64,000 nt of DNA from Bacteroides mediterraneensis (GCF_900128455.1 NZ_LT635783.1:1029280-1093279); one strand, 5' to 3'. Shown: positions 37,971-47,998, counted from the first letter of the stretch. Made by a program: numbers and translations. Notes: generated by a model not told the origin, from the sequence alone.

Positions 37971-39356
37971 TTATTCTTTCCAGCCGCCTCCCAAGGCTTT
38001 GTAGAGGTTGACCAGCGTAATCTGTTTGTCACGTACGGCGTTGCTCAGGCTGATCTGTGCGTCCAAGTATCCACGTTGAGCATCCAGCAAATCCATGTAG
38101 CCGATGACTCCATTGATGTATTGCAGCTGGGCCAGATCCAGTGTGATTTTGGACGACTGTTCCAGGCGCAGACGGGTTTCGTAGATTTCTTTCACCTTGT
38201 TATATTCTGCAATGGCATTGTAGGCATCTTTGAAAGCGTTCAATACGGCTTTTTCGTATGCGTATGCAGCCTGTTCGCACGCTGCTCTCTTGGCTTTCAG
38301 GATGGCACGGTTCTTGCCCATGGCAAAAAGAGGCTGGAGGATGGTTCCTGCCAACAGGTAGTGAGGCGACTTGAAGATGTGTGAAAGATCTTCATTCTCA
38401 GAACCGTGTGTGGCTGTCAAGGTCAGTTTGGGGAACATGTTGGTCAAGGCGATTCCCACTGCGGCATTGGCCGCAATGACGGCCTGTTCAGCTTGGCGTA
38501 CATCCGGTCGGCGTTCCAGCAAGGAAGAAGGAAGCCCTACGGGAAGTGAAGCGGAATGAACTACATCTTCCGGCAGGGTGGCCCGCTTGATTTCATGAGG
38601 ATATTCTCCTGCCAGAAACGTAATCTCATTTTGTTTCAACGTGATTTTCCGTTCCAGGTCGGGGACGAGGGTTGCCGTACGGGCCAATTCCACCTGAGCT
38701 TGTCGATAAGCTGTTTCGGAAGTCAATCCGCCTTCGTAGCGGATACGTGCCAGATGCAAGCTTTCCCGGCGGGCATCTACGGTCTTTCTCACGATAGAAA
38801 GTTCGTTGTCGAGGGCTACCAGTTCAAAATAAGACTGTGCTACCTGTGCTACCAAGCTCATTCGGAGGGCCCGTTGGTTTTCGATAGAACCCATAAATTC
38901 GGCCATACTCTTGTCTTTTGCCCAACGCAGGTTACCCCACAGGTCGATTTCCCATGTGATGCCCAGTTTGATATCGTACTGGTTGTCTTTTTTATAGTTG
39001 TTTCCCCCATAGTCTTCCCCTTCTTCTTCCGCATAGAGTTTCAGCCCTAACTGTGGGAACAGGTTGGCATAATCAATCCGCTTCATGGCAGCCAGTTCCT
39101 TGACTCTGGCAGCCGCAATCAGCATGTCCTTGTTGTAGTCCAGAGTTTTCTGGATAAGTTGTTGGAGGATGGTATCAGTGTACATCTGTTCCCATGGATA
39201 GTCACCGATGGAAGTGGAGTCTACACTGGTACTGTCGAGGGTGGACGGCAGCTCCATCTTGGGGCGGGTATATTGTTTCCCGATTTTGCAGCCCCCCATC
39301 AGAAGGGCTGCTACGGAAATGAGTAAAAGGCGATATAATTTGTTAGTCGGTTTCAT
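37971..39356 (-). CDS. Outer-membrane efflux lipoprotein, OprM/TolC family
   Basis: Forms the outer-membrane channel of the RND pump encoded upstream. The signal peptide ends with lipobox MGGC (C23). Two repeated helical-hairpin outer-membrane efflux domains follow, with the typical LPVGLPSSLLERRPDVRQAEQ near residue 275. 461 residues is normal. It is the last gene of the three-gene minus-strand operon, 17 bp after the permease. Confidence 0.94.
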   Translation of the reverse strand: MKPTNKLYRLLLISVAALLMGGCKIGKQYTRPKMELPSTLDSTSVDSTSIGDYPWEQMYTDTILQQLIQKTLDYNKDMLIAAARVKELAAMKRIDYANLFPQLGLKLYAEEEGEDYGGNNYKKDNQYDIKLGITWEIDLWGNLRWAKDKSMAEFMGSIENQRALRMSLVAQVAQSYFELVALDNELSIVRKTVDARRESLHLARIRYEGGLTSETAYRQAQVELARTATLVPDLERKITLKQNEITFLAGEYPHEIKRATLPEDVVHSASLPVGLPSSLLERRPDVRQAEQAVIAANAAVGIALTNMFPKLTLTATHGSENEDLSHIFKSPHYLLAGTILQPLFAMGKNRAILKAKRAACEQAAYAYEKAVLNAFKDAYNAIAEYNKVKEIYETRLRLEQSSKITLDLAQLQYINGVIGYMDLLDAQRGYLDAQISLSNAVRDKQITLVNLYKALGGGWKE

Positions 39357-39373
39357 AAGCTACATCTGTAAGT

Positions 39374-42300
39374 TTACTTTTTCACTTTCATTTTATGAGT
39401 GGCTTTGTAAATCATTACAAAGAAGAACGGCACGAGCAAGATACCTACGGTAACTGCCACAATCATTCCAAAGAAGACACCTGTACCGATGGCTTGTCGG
39501 CTGGCAGAACCCGGGCCGGTGGCAAGTACCATCGGAAGCATACCGAGGATAAAGGCCAGTGAGGTCATCAGAATCGGACGGAAACGCAGGCTGGCTGCAT
39601 GGAGGGCCGATTCTACGATGTCGCGTCCCTTGTCCACCTCGTCTTTGGCGAATTCCACAATCAAGATGGCGTTCTTGGCGGCCAGACCAATCAGCATAAC
39701 CAGACCAATCTGGAAGTAGGTATCGTTTTCGAGTCCGCAGAGGGTAATACCTGCATAGGCTCCCAACACGGCTACCGGAAGTGAAATCAATACGGCAATG
39801 GGGACGGTCCAGCTTTCATAAAGGGCAGCCAGGAACAGGAATACGAACAGGAATACCAGTGCCAGTATAAGTCCGGTTTGTCCGCCTGCCTGTTTTTCCT
39901 GATAGGAAAGACCACTCCATTCCACTCCTATGTTCTCGGGGAGCTTTTCGCGGGCAATCTGTTCCAACAGTTCCATCACCTGTCCGGAACTGGCTCCGTT
40001 GGCGGTAGTACCTCGGATGACGGAAGTGTTGAACATGTTGAAACGTTTGATGCTTCCCGGTCCGGTCGTATAATCCGTGTTACCCAAAGCTGTCAATGGA
40101 ATCATGTTGCCGTCTGACCCGCGGACGAAGAACAGGCCAATGTTGTCGCGTTCGCGTCGGTAAGGAGCTTCTGCCTGAATGTACACACGGTAGATACGGT
40201 TGAACATGTTGAAGTCGTTCACATATACGGAACCGGTGTATGCCTTCATCGTTGAGAATACGTCTGCCATCGGCACTCCGGATAATTTCACTTTATCACG
40301 GTCTACATCGAAGTAGAGTTGAGGAATCTCAGCCTGCAGTGAGGAAGAAAGTCCTGCAATTTCCTTTCGTTGGGAAGCGTAATACATCAGGGTATCGGTG
40401 GCTCGTACCAGGTCGTCGTAAGTGGCGTCTCCACGGGCTTCCAGCTGCATTTCGAAACCACCGGCCGTACCCAGACCCGGAATGACCGGAGGCGTAGAAA
40501 GATAGACTTTGCTTTCCGGATAAGTCTCCAGCTCTTTCTGTATTCTGTCCATTACTTCGTCGATGGTCGTGTTGTCACGTTCTTTCCATTCTTTCAGGAT
40601 GACGGTCAGCTGGCTTCTGGCCTGGCTGGTTCCTACACGTGGACTACTACCAGTAACGTTCTGTACGTATTCCACCGCCGGATCCTTCATGATGAAGTCT
40701 ACGGCCCGGTCGGTCACAGTGCGGGTTCTTTCCAAAGTGGCAGTTTCCGGAAGCTCCAGTTCCACGGTGAAATAACCTTGGTCTTCAACCGGAAGGAAGC
40801 TGGTAGGTACTAACCGGTGGAACACATAGATGAAAATCAGAACCATTCCGAAGCCGACCATTACACGGCGCGGATTCTTGATGACGCGCTTGATATAAAT
40901 GATGTATTTGTTGTTTCCGATGGCCAGCCATTGGTTGATGAAGCGGAACACCCTGTTCTTGGGCTTGTTCGGGTCAACCGGGCGCAGAATCAGTGAACAC
41001 ATCACCGGACTCAACGTCAAGGCTACTACCGTAGAAAGAAGCACTGAAACCACAATGGTGACCGTAAACTGGCGGTACAGCTGTCCGGTGATACCGGAAA
41101 GGAAACTAACCGGGACGAATACGGCAGCCAGTACCAGTGAGGTGGCGATGATGGCACCCACCAGTCCCTCCATGGCCTTCTTGGTGGCTTCATACGGACT
41201 GAGCTTTTCTTCATCCATAATACGCTCCACGTTTTCCACTACCACGATGGCATCGTCCACCACAATACCGATGGCCAGTACCAATCCCAACAAGGTCAGG
41301 ATGTTGAGCGAGAAACCGAATATCAGCATGAATCCGAAAGTACCAATCAAGGAAATCGGCACGGCTACGACCGGAATCAGTGTGGCACGCCAGTTCTGCA
41401 AAGAAAGGAATACCACCACGATTACCAGAAACAACGCCTCAAATAATGTTTTGTACACCTCGTGGATGGATTCTGAGATATAATTGGTCATATCGAACGG
41501 GAAGTTGTACTCCATCCCTTCCGGAAAACTCTTGCTGATTTCTTTCATGGCCTCTTTTACATTCTGAGCCACTTCCATGGCATTGGCTCCCGGAAGCATG
41601 TAAATGGCCAGAATAGCTGCATTTCCTCCATTGATACCACTTTCCGTACTATAAGAAGAAGCTTCCAAGGATACACGGGCCACGTCGCGCATACGGATGA
41701 GTGAACCGTCCGGATTGGCACGCAACACGATTTCTTCGAACTGGGAAGCCGACGACAGACGTCCTTGTGCTGTGATGGGAATGGTAATGTCTACTCCGTC
41801 CACAGGCTGCTGTCCGAGTACACCGGCGGCCGATTCACGGTTCTGGTCCTTCAGGGCATTCTGTACGTCCTGCACGGTAAGCCCGAAGTTGGCCAGTTTG
41901 GCGGGGTCTACCCAGATTTGCATGGCATAGTAACGGCTACCGATATTGGAGATACGGCCTACTCCCGGGATACGCCGAAGCAAGTCCTGTACGTTCAAGG
42001 TGGCGAAGTTACTCAGGTAGATTTCGTCAAACTTCGGGTCGTTTGAAGTCAAGCAGAGGGTCATCAGTTGGCTTGGAGCCTGCTTTTCAACCGAAATACC
42101 GTTCTGAATCACTTCTGCCGGCAGTCGGGATTCCGCCAGTTTGATACGGTTCTGGATTTCCACGGCTGCCAGGTCCGGGTCAGCGGAGATGTCGAAAGTA
42201 ACCGTGGCAGAAAAACCTCCGGAATTGGAACTGCTGGATTCCATGTAAAGCATGCCCGGTGTTCCGTTGAGTTCCTGTTCGATAGGGGTGGCTACTGCCT

Positions 42301-42478
42301 GCGATACGGTCACGGCACTGGCTCCCGGGTAGGAAGCGCTGATTTTGACTACGGGGGGAGTAATCTGCGGGTACTGGTCGATAGGCAGCATCATCAGACC
42401 GATGATACCTACGATTACAATCAATATGGAGATGACGGCCGAGAATACGGGCCTGTCAATGAAAAAGCTGACTTTCAT
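39374..42478 (-). CDS. RND efflux permease, AcrB/MexB (HAE1) family
   Basis: Proton-driven inner-membrane multidrug exporter of 1034 residues. Features: N-terminal helix FIDRPVFSAVISILIV; porter domains; the TM4 proton-relay aspartates in AIGIVVDDAIVVVENVERI; and duplicated 12-TM architecture ending in the cytoplasmic KATHKMKVKK. It is cotranscribed with the adaptor (21 bp upstream) and the outer-membrane channel. Substrates cannot be told from sequence. Confidence 0.96.
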   Translation of the reverse strand: MKVSFFIDRPVFSAVISILIVIVGIIGLMMLPIDQYPQITPPVVKISASYPGASAVTVSQAVATPIEQELNGTPGMLYMESSSSNSGGFSATVTFDISADPDLAAVEIQNRIKLAESRLPAEVIQNGISVEKQAPSQLMTLCLTSNDPKFDEIYLSNFATLNVQDLLRRIPGVGRISNIGSRYYAMQIWVDPAKLANFGLTVQDVQNALKDQNRESAAGVLGQQPVDGVDITIPITAQGRLSSASQFEEIVLRANPDGSLIRMRDVARVSLEASSYSTESGINGGNAAILAIYMLPGANAMEVAQNVKEAMKEISKSFPEGMEYNFPFDMTNYISESIHEVYKTLFEALFLVIVVVFLSLQNWRATLIPVVAVPISLIGTFGFMLIFGFSLNILTLLGLVLAIGIVVDDAIVVVENVERIMDEEKLSPYEATKKAMEGLVGAIIATSLVLAAVFVPVSFLSGITGQLYRQFTVTIVVSVLLSTVVALTLSPVMCSLILRPVDPNKPKNRVFRFINQWLAIGNNKYIIYIKRVIKNPRRVMVGFGMVLIFIYVFHRLVPTSFLPVEDQGYFTVELELPETATLERTRTVTDRAVDFIMKDPAVEYVQNVTGSSPRVGTSQARSQLTVILKEWKERDNTTIDEVMDRIQKELETYPESKVYLSTPPVIPGLGTAGGFEMQLEARGDATYDDLVRATDTLMYYASQRKEIAGLSSSLQAEIPQLYFDVDRDKVKLSGVPMADVFSTMKAYTGSVYVNDFNMFNRIYRVYIQAEAPYRRERDNIGLFFVRGSDGNMIPLTALGNTDYTTGPGSIKRFNMFNTSVIRGTTANGASSGQVMELLEQIAREKLPENIGVEWSGLSYQEKQAGGQTGLILALVFLFVFLFLAALYESWTVPIAVLISLPVAVLGAYAGITLCGLENDTYFQIGLVMLIGLAAKNAILIVEFAKDEVDKGRDIVESALHAASLRFRPILMTSLAFILGMLPMVLATGPGSASRQAIGTGVFFGMIVAVTVGILLVPFFFVMIYKATHKMKVKK

Positions 42479-42499
42479 GCGTAATTTCGTTTAGGTGGA

Positions 42500-43696
42500 T
42501 TATTCTTCCTCTTTTTTCGCTTCGTTTTTAAGTTGGGCGGGGTCTTGTACACGGACTTTCATTCCCGGAGCCAGTTTGTGGAAACCTTCGTACACAATCA
42601 TTTCTCCGGCAGACAATCCACGTTCCACTACCACATCGTTTCCGAATTCAGGGCCCAGCTCGATGAAACGTCTTTCCACAGTTGAGTCTTTTCTCATGAC
42701 GAAAATATGCGCTCCTCCCTTTTCGATAATCAGGGCTTTTTGGGGGACGACCGTGGCATTTTCACGTACGTCGAGCAACACTTTCACTTTTGTGAACTGT
42801 CCCGGCAGCAATACATGGTCCGGGTTGGCCAGTTCAGCACGTACGGAGAAAGTTCCTGTTTTCGGGTTTACCTGAGGAGCGGCAAAGTCTACCAGACCTT
42901 TGTGCTCATAGACGCTGTTGTCCGGTAAGGTGATGGTGACGGTAGGCTGCCAGGAACGGGTAGAATCTTTCTGTCCGAAAGTCACGTTTCTTTCCTTGCT
43001 TTTCAGGTAATCAAGTGCGGTCATGCTGAAGTCTACAAGGATGGTATCACTCTTTACGATGGTAGCCAACAGGGATTTTCCACTGCTGCCGACCAAGGTT
43101 CCCAAATCGACGTGACGTTCACTGATTTCCCCTGAAATCGGGGAACGTACCACCGTGTAGCCCAGTTCCTGTTCGGCCTGTTCCAAGTCGGCTTTACTCA
43201 TTCCCACACTGGCAACGGCTGTCTCATACGCTGCTACTGCATTGTCCAAGTCCAGCTGGCTGGCTGCGTTCTGTTCGTAAAGCGGGCGAATACGTTCCAA
43301 ATCACGCTTGGCTTTCTGGGCCTGTGCTTCATCTTTCTTTAATTGCGCACGCACTTTGTCGGCTTTGGCACGATATTGGTCTTGGTTGATGACGAATAAT
43401 ACTTGGTTTCGCTTGACTGAGGTACCCTCTTCAAACAGCATCTGTTCCAGAAATCCTTCTACGCGGGCACGCACTTCTACAAACTGCTGTGCACGGACCC
43501 GTCCCACATATTCACCGAATATTTGCACATTTTGCCGGCTGGCGGGCATGACGGAGACAACTGGAATTTCAGCTACGGGTTTCTTTTCTCGGGTAAAAAT
43601 AAAATAGAGGGATAAAATGACTGCGATGCCAATAACCATGTAAATCATTTCCTTTCTTTTTACCTTTAATTCTTTCCTAGTCAAAAAGCGTTTCAT
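42500..43696 (-). CDS. RND efflux periplasmic adaptor, AcrA/MexA family
   Basis: Membrane-fusion protein linking permease and channel. An N-terminal transmembrane helix (MIYMVIGIAVILSLYFIFT) near residues 17-35 anchors it. Then come a barrel-sandwich (lipoyl) domain, alpha hairpin (NQDQYRAKADKVRAQLKKDE), and beta-barrel (PQVNPKTGTFSVRAEL). Unlike AcrA it shows no lipobox. 398 residues is typical. It is the first gene of the operon. Confidence 0.95.
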   Translation of the reverse strand: MKRFLTRKELKVKRKEMIYMVIGIAVILSLYFIFTREKKPVAEIPVVSVMPASRQNVQIFGEYVGRVRAQQFVEVRARVEGFLEQMLFEEGTSVKRNQVLFVINQDQYRAKADKVRAQLKKDEAQAQKAKRDLERIRPLYEQNAASQLDLDNAVAAYETAVASVGMSKADLEQAEQELGYTVVRSPISGEISERHVDLGTLVGSSGKSLLATIVKSDTILVDFSMTALDYLKSKERNVTFGQKDSTRSWQPTVTITLPDNSVYEHKGLVDFAAPQVNPKTGTFSVRAELANPDHVLLPGQFTKVKVLLDVRENATVVPQKALIIEKGGAHIFVMRKDSTVERRFIELGPEFGNDVVVERGLSAGEMIVYEGFHKLAPGMKVRVQDPAQLKNEAKKEEE

Positions 43697-43758
43697 AAGT
43701 TCAATTTTTTTATAGTTTTAGATGCCATTATCTCTAAAATGGCCAACAAGATTCGTGC

Positions 43759-43766
43759 CAAAGATA
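43759..43766 (-). promoter_or_regulatory. Efflux operon promoter, -7 TATCTTTG
   Basis: Exact TAnnTTTG on the minus strand, 63 bp before the adaptor start. Confidence 0.7.
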
Positions 43767-43850
43767 CAAAAATGTTTTATATGCTGAAAATCAGATGACT
43801 TCCTTCCTGGTCCGATAAGGAAGTATTGGGGAATTTTACGGATTATTGTG

Positions 43851-43875
43851 GAAAAAATCCACACTTTATGTGTGG
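43851..43875 (-). terminator. Terminator of the YgbA-like gene
   Basis: Stem CCACAC / GTGTGG directly abutting the stop codon, followed on the minus strand by ATTTTTTC. Confidence 0.6.
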
Positions 43876-44181
43876 TCATCGTTCTCTCCACAGATGTTTG
43901 AGGGTCCAGATAGGGTAATGCCACAGCATGCGTGGGCCTGCATATCGCATGACTTCTTTTATTCTCTGTTTCATTTCCGGACGGTAGCAGTGAACCGGAC
44001 ATTGACGGCAGGTTTTTTTCTGTTCCCCGAAAGGGCAATGTGCCAGCCGTTGATGTGCGTAGTCCAACAGTTCTTTGCAGTTCTTGCAAAGCGTGGAGTT
44101 CCCTTCTTTGTGCCGGCAGTAAAACCGGATCATTTGTTCTACGGTCTGTTTCTCTTCTTCTCTACGTGAAAGTTTATTCAT
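43876..44181 (-). CDS. YgbA-like protein (nitrous-oxide-stimulated promoter family)
   Basis: A 101-residue cytoplasmic protein rich in cysteine: CRHK, CKNCKELLDYA, RLAHCPFGEQKKTCRQCPVHCY. This cysteine pattern and the following MKQRIKEVMRYAGPRML match the YgbA_NO family, whose E. coli member is induced by nitrosative stress. The cysteines could bind a metal or an iron-sulfur cluster. It has its own promoter, divergent from the ThrE exporter gene. Confidence 0.85.
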   Translation of the reverse strand: MNKLSRREEEKQTVEQMIRFYCRHKEGNSTLCKNCKELLDYAHQRLAHCPFGEQKKTCRQCPVHCYRPEMKQRIKEVMRYAGPRMLWHYPIWTLKHLWRER

Positions 44182-44204
44182 ATAATATATGTAACTTCGG
44201 TTTA

Positions 44205-44212
44205 CAAAGGTA
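44205..44212 (-). promoter_or_regulatory. Promoter of the YgbA-like gene, -7 TACCTTTG
   Basis: Exact TAnnTTTG on the minus strand, 24 bp before the start, about 22 bp from the divergent thrE -7 element. Confidence 0.65.
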
Positions 44213-44234
44213 CGAATAGAATTGATATTTTTCG

Positions 44235-44242
44235 TAACTTTG
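44235..44242 (+). promoter_or_regulatory. thrE promoter, -7 TAACTTTG
   Basis: Exact TAnnTTTG 25 bp before the thrE start. Confidence 0.65.
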
Positions 44243-44266
44243 CGCCCGAAATAATCTGTAAATAAA

Positions 44267-45652
44267 ATGATATTAGAGGAACATTTAGAGACGACTGTAA
44301 AGGCTCACGATCAGTTGCTGCATCGTAGAGTGGATTTATTGTTGCGTACGGGGAAATTATTGGTAGAGAGTCTGGCCGATACGAACCGTATTGTAAGAAA
44401 CATGAAACGTACGGCTGCTTACCTTGGCATCCCTGAAGAGAAGCTCCATATCAATGTCAGTTTTACGATGCTGATGGTGAATGTGAGTGACGGCGATTAT
44501 TCTTTCACTAAGTTTCAGCGAATCGAGGGTCACGGTGTGAACATGACGGCTATTTCGGAGGTGAGCAAGCTTTCATGGCGTGCCATTGAGCAGGATTACA
44601 CTTTGGACCAGTATGAAGAAGAACTGGAGAACATCCGTAAGAAGAAACGCAATTACACTCCCTGGCAGGTGGCTGTAGGGGCTGGATTTGCGTGTGGCGG
44701 ATTCTGTATTCAGTTCGGTTGCGACTGGATGGCGTTCTTGTATGCTTCCATCGCGGCTATATTGGGTATGCGCCTTCGTCAGATTTGCAATGAATCGGGT
44801 TTGAACCACTATATGGGTATTGCCATTTCTGCATTTGTGGCTACTATCATTGCCTGGGCTTCCACTTTGTTGCCGGCTGAATGGACGTCTACTCCCTGGC
44901 ATCCGTTGCTGGCTTGTGCTCTGTTTATCGTGCCGGGTGTTCCTTTGATTAATTTTGTGGACGATATGCTCGACAATTACATTCAGGTAGGTATTGTGCG
45001 GGCGGTGAACACCCTTTTGATGGTAGCAGCCATGGCGTTCGGTATCGCGTTTGCAGTGAAGCTCTGCCACATCGATAATTTCTTCCCTACCATCAGTATG
45101 GTTCCTCATCATAAATATTGGGAATATGCTATTGCAGCGGCTATTTCAGCCATGGGCTTCTCGATGATATTTAACATCCAGCGTCGCCTGTTGTGGGTGG
45201 TAGCCATTGGAGGTATCATTGCGGTTTGTACCCGAAATTTCGTGAATCTGGGACCGAGTACCAATAATATCGGTTTGGACATGGGACTCGTTATCGGTTC
45301 CTTCTCCGGTTCCGTACTTGTCAGTCTGATTGCCATCAAGGCTGTACATTGGTTTCATGTGCCGAATCACGTGCTGACCATCCCGTCGGTTATTCCGATG
45401 ATTCCGGGGGTACTGATGTATCGTATGCTATTTGGACTGATTAATATGAATGTACAATCCATCGACCAGGTCACTCCGTTGATGAAGGCCATTGAGAGTG
45501 GGGTAAACTCCGGACTGGTCATTATGTGCATTGCCTTGGGAGTTGCCATTCCTAACATTTTTGGCCGTCGTTTTATTGCGGCATCCAAGAACAAGCGTCT
45601 GGCTGCGATATTGAAAGAACGTCGCGCACGCGGTAAGTTTGTGGAGTGGTAA
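44267..45652 (+). CDS. thrE: Threonine/serine exporter family protein (ThrE)
   Basis: Inner-membrane exporter of 461 residues. The N-terminal 140 residues are the soluble ThrP part (ETTVKAHDQLLHRRVDLLLRTG). About ten transmembrane helices follow, comprising DUF1212 and the ThrE-like second half (NHVLTIPSVIPMIPGVLMYR). The two halves are fused, as in Corynebacterium ThrE, rather than split into two small proteins. It exports threonine or serine in characterised relatives. Confidence 0.88.
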   Translation: MILEEHLETTVKAHDQLLHRRVDLLLRTGKLLVESLADTNRIVRNMKRTAAYLGIPEEKLHINVSFTMLMVNVSDGDYSFTKFQRIEGHGVNMTAISEVSKLSWRAIEQDYTLDQYEEELENIRKKKRNYTPWQVAVGAGFACGGFCIQFGCDWMAFLYASIAAILGMRLRQICNESGLNHYMGIAISAFVATIIAWASTLLPAEWTSTPWHPLLACALFIVPGVPLINFVDDMLDNYIQVGIVRAVNTLLMVAAMAFGIAFAVKLCHIDNFFPTISMVPHHKYWEYAIAAAISAMGFSMIFNIQRRLLWVVAIGGIIAVCTRNFVNLGPSTNNIGLDMGLVIGSFSGSVLVSLIAIKAVHWFHVPNHVLTIPSVIPMIPGVLMYRMLFGLINMNVQSIDQVTPLMKAIESGVNSGLVIMCIALGVAIPNIFGRRFIAASKNKRLAAILKERRARGKFVEW

Positions 45653-45694
45653 TCTGAAAAGTTCGTTCATCTTATTCTATAAAAAGCCGGAAGG

Positions 45695-45755
45695 CTTCAT
45701 ACAAAAAAATCCCACCTGATTCTTTTCGAATGAGGTGGGTTTTTTTTGTATGAAG
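45695..45755. terminator. Long bidirectional terminator between thrE and the monooxygenase gene
   Basis: Outer stem CTTCATACAAAAAAA / TTTTTTTTGTATGAAG and inner stem CCCACCT / AGGTGGG form one long hairpin with A and T runs on both sides, between convergent genes. Confidence 0.9.
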
Positions 45756-45771
45756 TTCTGTAGAACAGTGC

Positions 45772-46047
45772 TTAGAATTCAAACTTTTCCAGTTTCATGG
45801 CAGCTAGTCCTTGGATTTTAGGAACCAGAGTGGTGAAGTGAGCGCTCTGTTCGTGGGCAGTCAGTGAGGCTGCATCCTTCCATGTCTCGCAAATCATCAG
45901 GACATCCTTGCGGGTGCTGCTCTGAAACAAATCGTATGCTACACAGCCGTTGTCTTTCAGGGATGCGGCTACCAGTTCTTTTGCTGCAGTGACTACTTGG
46001 TCGTAGTTCTTTTCTTCTGCTTGGATAAATACGTTTAGTCTGATCAT
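45772..46047 (-). CDS. Antibiotic biosynthesis monooxygenase (ABM) domain protein
   Basis: Small cytoplasmic protein of 91 residues with a single dimeric alpha-beta barrel ABM domain (MIRLNVFIQAEEKNYDQVV, FQSSTRKDVLMICETWKDA). It resembles YgiN-type quinol monooxygenases and heme-handling relatives, but lacks residues that would define the substrate. A near-match -7 element TATCTTTA lies 36 bp upstream. Convergent with thrE. Confidence 0.88.
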   Translation of the reverse strand: MIRLNVFIQAEEKNYDQVVTAAKELVAASLKDNGCVAYDLFQSSTRKDVLMICETWKDAASLTAHEQSAHFTTLVPKIQGLAAMKLEKFEF

Positions 46048-46094
46048 TGTTTCTTGTTTTTAAGTTTAAAAATTACGGTGTAAAGATACCATAA

Positions 46095-46130
46095 AAAAAG
46101 GGATTACACATACGTGCAATCCCTTTTTGA
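46095..46130 (-). terminator. rpsA terminator
   Basis: Stem AAAAAGGGATTGCAC / GTGTAATCCCTTTTTT on the minus strand, 17 bp after the rpsA stop. Confidence 0.9.
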
Positions 46131-46146
46131 TATTTATTCAGAAAGA

Positions 46147-47931
46147 TTATTTCTTACCTTCCAGCTGTTCCTTCAATGCAGCCAGTGCATCGATGTCACC
46201 CAAAGTGGTAGAAGCAGCCTGGTTCTGAATCATCGGAGTTTCTTCTTTCTTAGAAGACTTCTTGGAAGCTTTCTTTTCTGCCTTTTCTTCTGCCTTTGCA
46301 GCATCTTCGAAGATACGGCTGTGAGAAACGATGATACGTTTTGCATCTTTGTTGAATTCGATTACCTTGAACGGCAGTTTTTCATCCAGCTGAGCCTGAG
46401 AACCGTCTTCTTTTACCAGGTGTTTCGGAGTAGCGAAACCTTCTACACCGTAAGGCAATGCAACGACAGCACCCTTATCCAGCATTTCGATGATAGTACC
46501 TTCGTGGATAGAACCTACAGTGAATACTGTTTCGAATACATCCCAAGGATTGTCTTCCAGCTGCTTGTGACCCAAGCTCAGACGACGGTTTTCCTTGTCG
46601 ATTTCCAGTACTACTACGTCGATGTCTGCACCGATCTGAGTGAATTCAGAAGGATGTTTGATTTTCTTTGTCCAAGACAGGTCAGAGATGTGGATCAATC
46701 CGTCTACACCTTCTTCGATTTCTACGAATACACCGAAGTTAGTGAAGTTGCGAACCTTAGCCACGTGCTTAGAACCTACAGGATATTTTTCTTCGATAGT
46801 TTCCCATGGATCCGGTTTCAGCTGTTTGATACCCAAAGACATCTTGCGTTCTTCGCGGTCCAGAGTCAGGATGACAGCTTCTACTTCGTCGCCCACTTTC
46901 ATGAAGTCCTGAGCAGAACGCAGGTGCTGTGACCAAGACATTTCTGATACGTGAATCAAACCTTCAACGCCCGGAGCGATTTCGATGAATGCACCGTAGT
47001 CAGCCATAACGACTACTTTACCTTTCACGTGGTCGCCTACCTTCAAGTTAGGATCCAGTGCATCCCATGGGTGCGGAGTCAACTGCTTCAAACCAAGAGC
47101 GATACGTTTCTTTTCGTCGTCGAAGTCCAAGATAACTACGTTCAGTTTCTGATCCAGCTGAACCACTTCGCGAGGATCGCTTACACGGCCCCAAGACAAG
47201 TCGGTGATGTGAATCAAACCGTCTACGCCGCCCAAGTCGATGAATACACCGTAAGATGTGATATTCTTGACAGTACCTTCCAGTACCTGACCTTTTTCCA
47301 GTTTGCTGATGATTTCTTTCTTCTGCTGTTCCAGTTCAGCCTCAATAAGAGCCTTGTGAGAAACAACCACATTCTTGAATTCCTGGTTGATTTTAACCAC
47401 CTTGAATTCCATAGTCTTGCCTACGAATACATCGTAGTCACGGATAGGTTTCACATCAATCTGAGAACCCGGCAAGAATGCTTCAATGCCGAATACGTCT
47501 ACAATCATACCACCCTTCGTGCGGCACTTGATGTAACCCTTGATAATTTCTTCGTTTTCAAGCGCAGCGTTTACGCGGTCCCAAGAACGAGTAGCGCGAG
47601 CTTTCTTGTGAGACAAGATCAACTGACCTTTTTTGTCTTCCTGGTTTTCGATGTACACTTCTACAGTGTCACCTACTTTCAAATCCGGATTGTAACGGAA
47701 TTCGCTCAACGGAATGATACCGTCTGATTTGTAACCGATGTTTACAACCACTTCGCGTTTGTTCATTGCGATGACAGTACCGTCTACAACCTCACGGTCG
47801 TTTACTTTGTTCAGGGTGCTGTCGTAAGCTTTTTCAAGTTCTTCCTTGCTTACGTTGGTTGTTGCATCACCGTTTTCATACGCATCCCAGTTGAAATCTT
47901 CAATAGGAGCAATGTTCTTTAAGTTTTCCAT
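46147..47931 (-). CDS. rpsA: 30S ribosomal protein S1
   Basis: RNA-binding protein of the small ribosomal subunit. It contains six S1 repeats, visible as recurring GxVxxITxYGxFVDLxG / HISDLSW patterns (for example NITSYGVFIDLGGVDGLIH, NFTNFGVFVEIEEGVDGLIH). The C-terminus is a basic Lys/Ala tail followed by LGDIDALAALKEQLEGKK. 594 residues is normal for Bacteroidetes. Codon choice is strongly biased. Weak Shine-Dalgarno signals in this window fit the unusual S1-dependent initiation of this phylum. Confidence 0.97.
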   Translation of the reverse strand: MENLKNIAPIEDFNWDAYENGDATTNVSKEELEKAYDSTLNKVNDREVVDGTVIAMNKREVVVNIGYKSDGIIPLSEFRYNPDLKVGDTVEVYIENQEDKKGQLILSHKKARATRSWDRVNAALENEEIIKGYIKCRTKGGMIVDVFGIEAFLPGSQIDVKPIRDYDVFVGKTMEFKVVKINQEFKNVVVSHKALIEAELEQQKKEIISKLEKGQVLEGTVKNITSYGVFIDLGGVDGLIHITDLSWGRVSDPREVVQLDQKLNVVILDFDDEKKRIALGLKQLTPHPWDALDPNLKVGDHVKGKVVVMADYGAFIEIAPGVEGLIHVSEMSWSQHLRSAQDFMKVGDEVEAVILTLDREERKMSLGIKQLKPDPWETIEEKYPVGSKHVAKVRNFTNFGVFVEIEEGVDGLIHISDLSWTKKIKHPSEFTQIGADIDVVVLEIDKENRRLSLGHKQLEDNPWDVFETVFTVGSIHEGTIIEMLDKGAVVALPYGVEGFATPKHLVKEDGSQAQLDEKLPFKVIEFNKDAKRIIVSHSRIFEDAAKAEEKAEKKASKKSSKKEETPMIQNQAASTTLGDIDALAALKEQLEGKK

Positions 47932-47998
47932 TAAATAAAAAAATTGTTTTTAAATAACTAATTGTGTTAGACTTTATATTGTTTATATAAATCGGCTG

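Noticed and set aside
46951..47727. Antisense open frame of 258 codons within rpsA
   Set aside because: Lies wholly in the S1 repeats of rpsA; rich in Phe, Val and His, as expected from reversed Lys/Glu-rich coding sequence.
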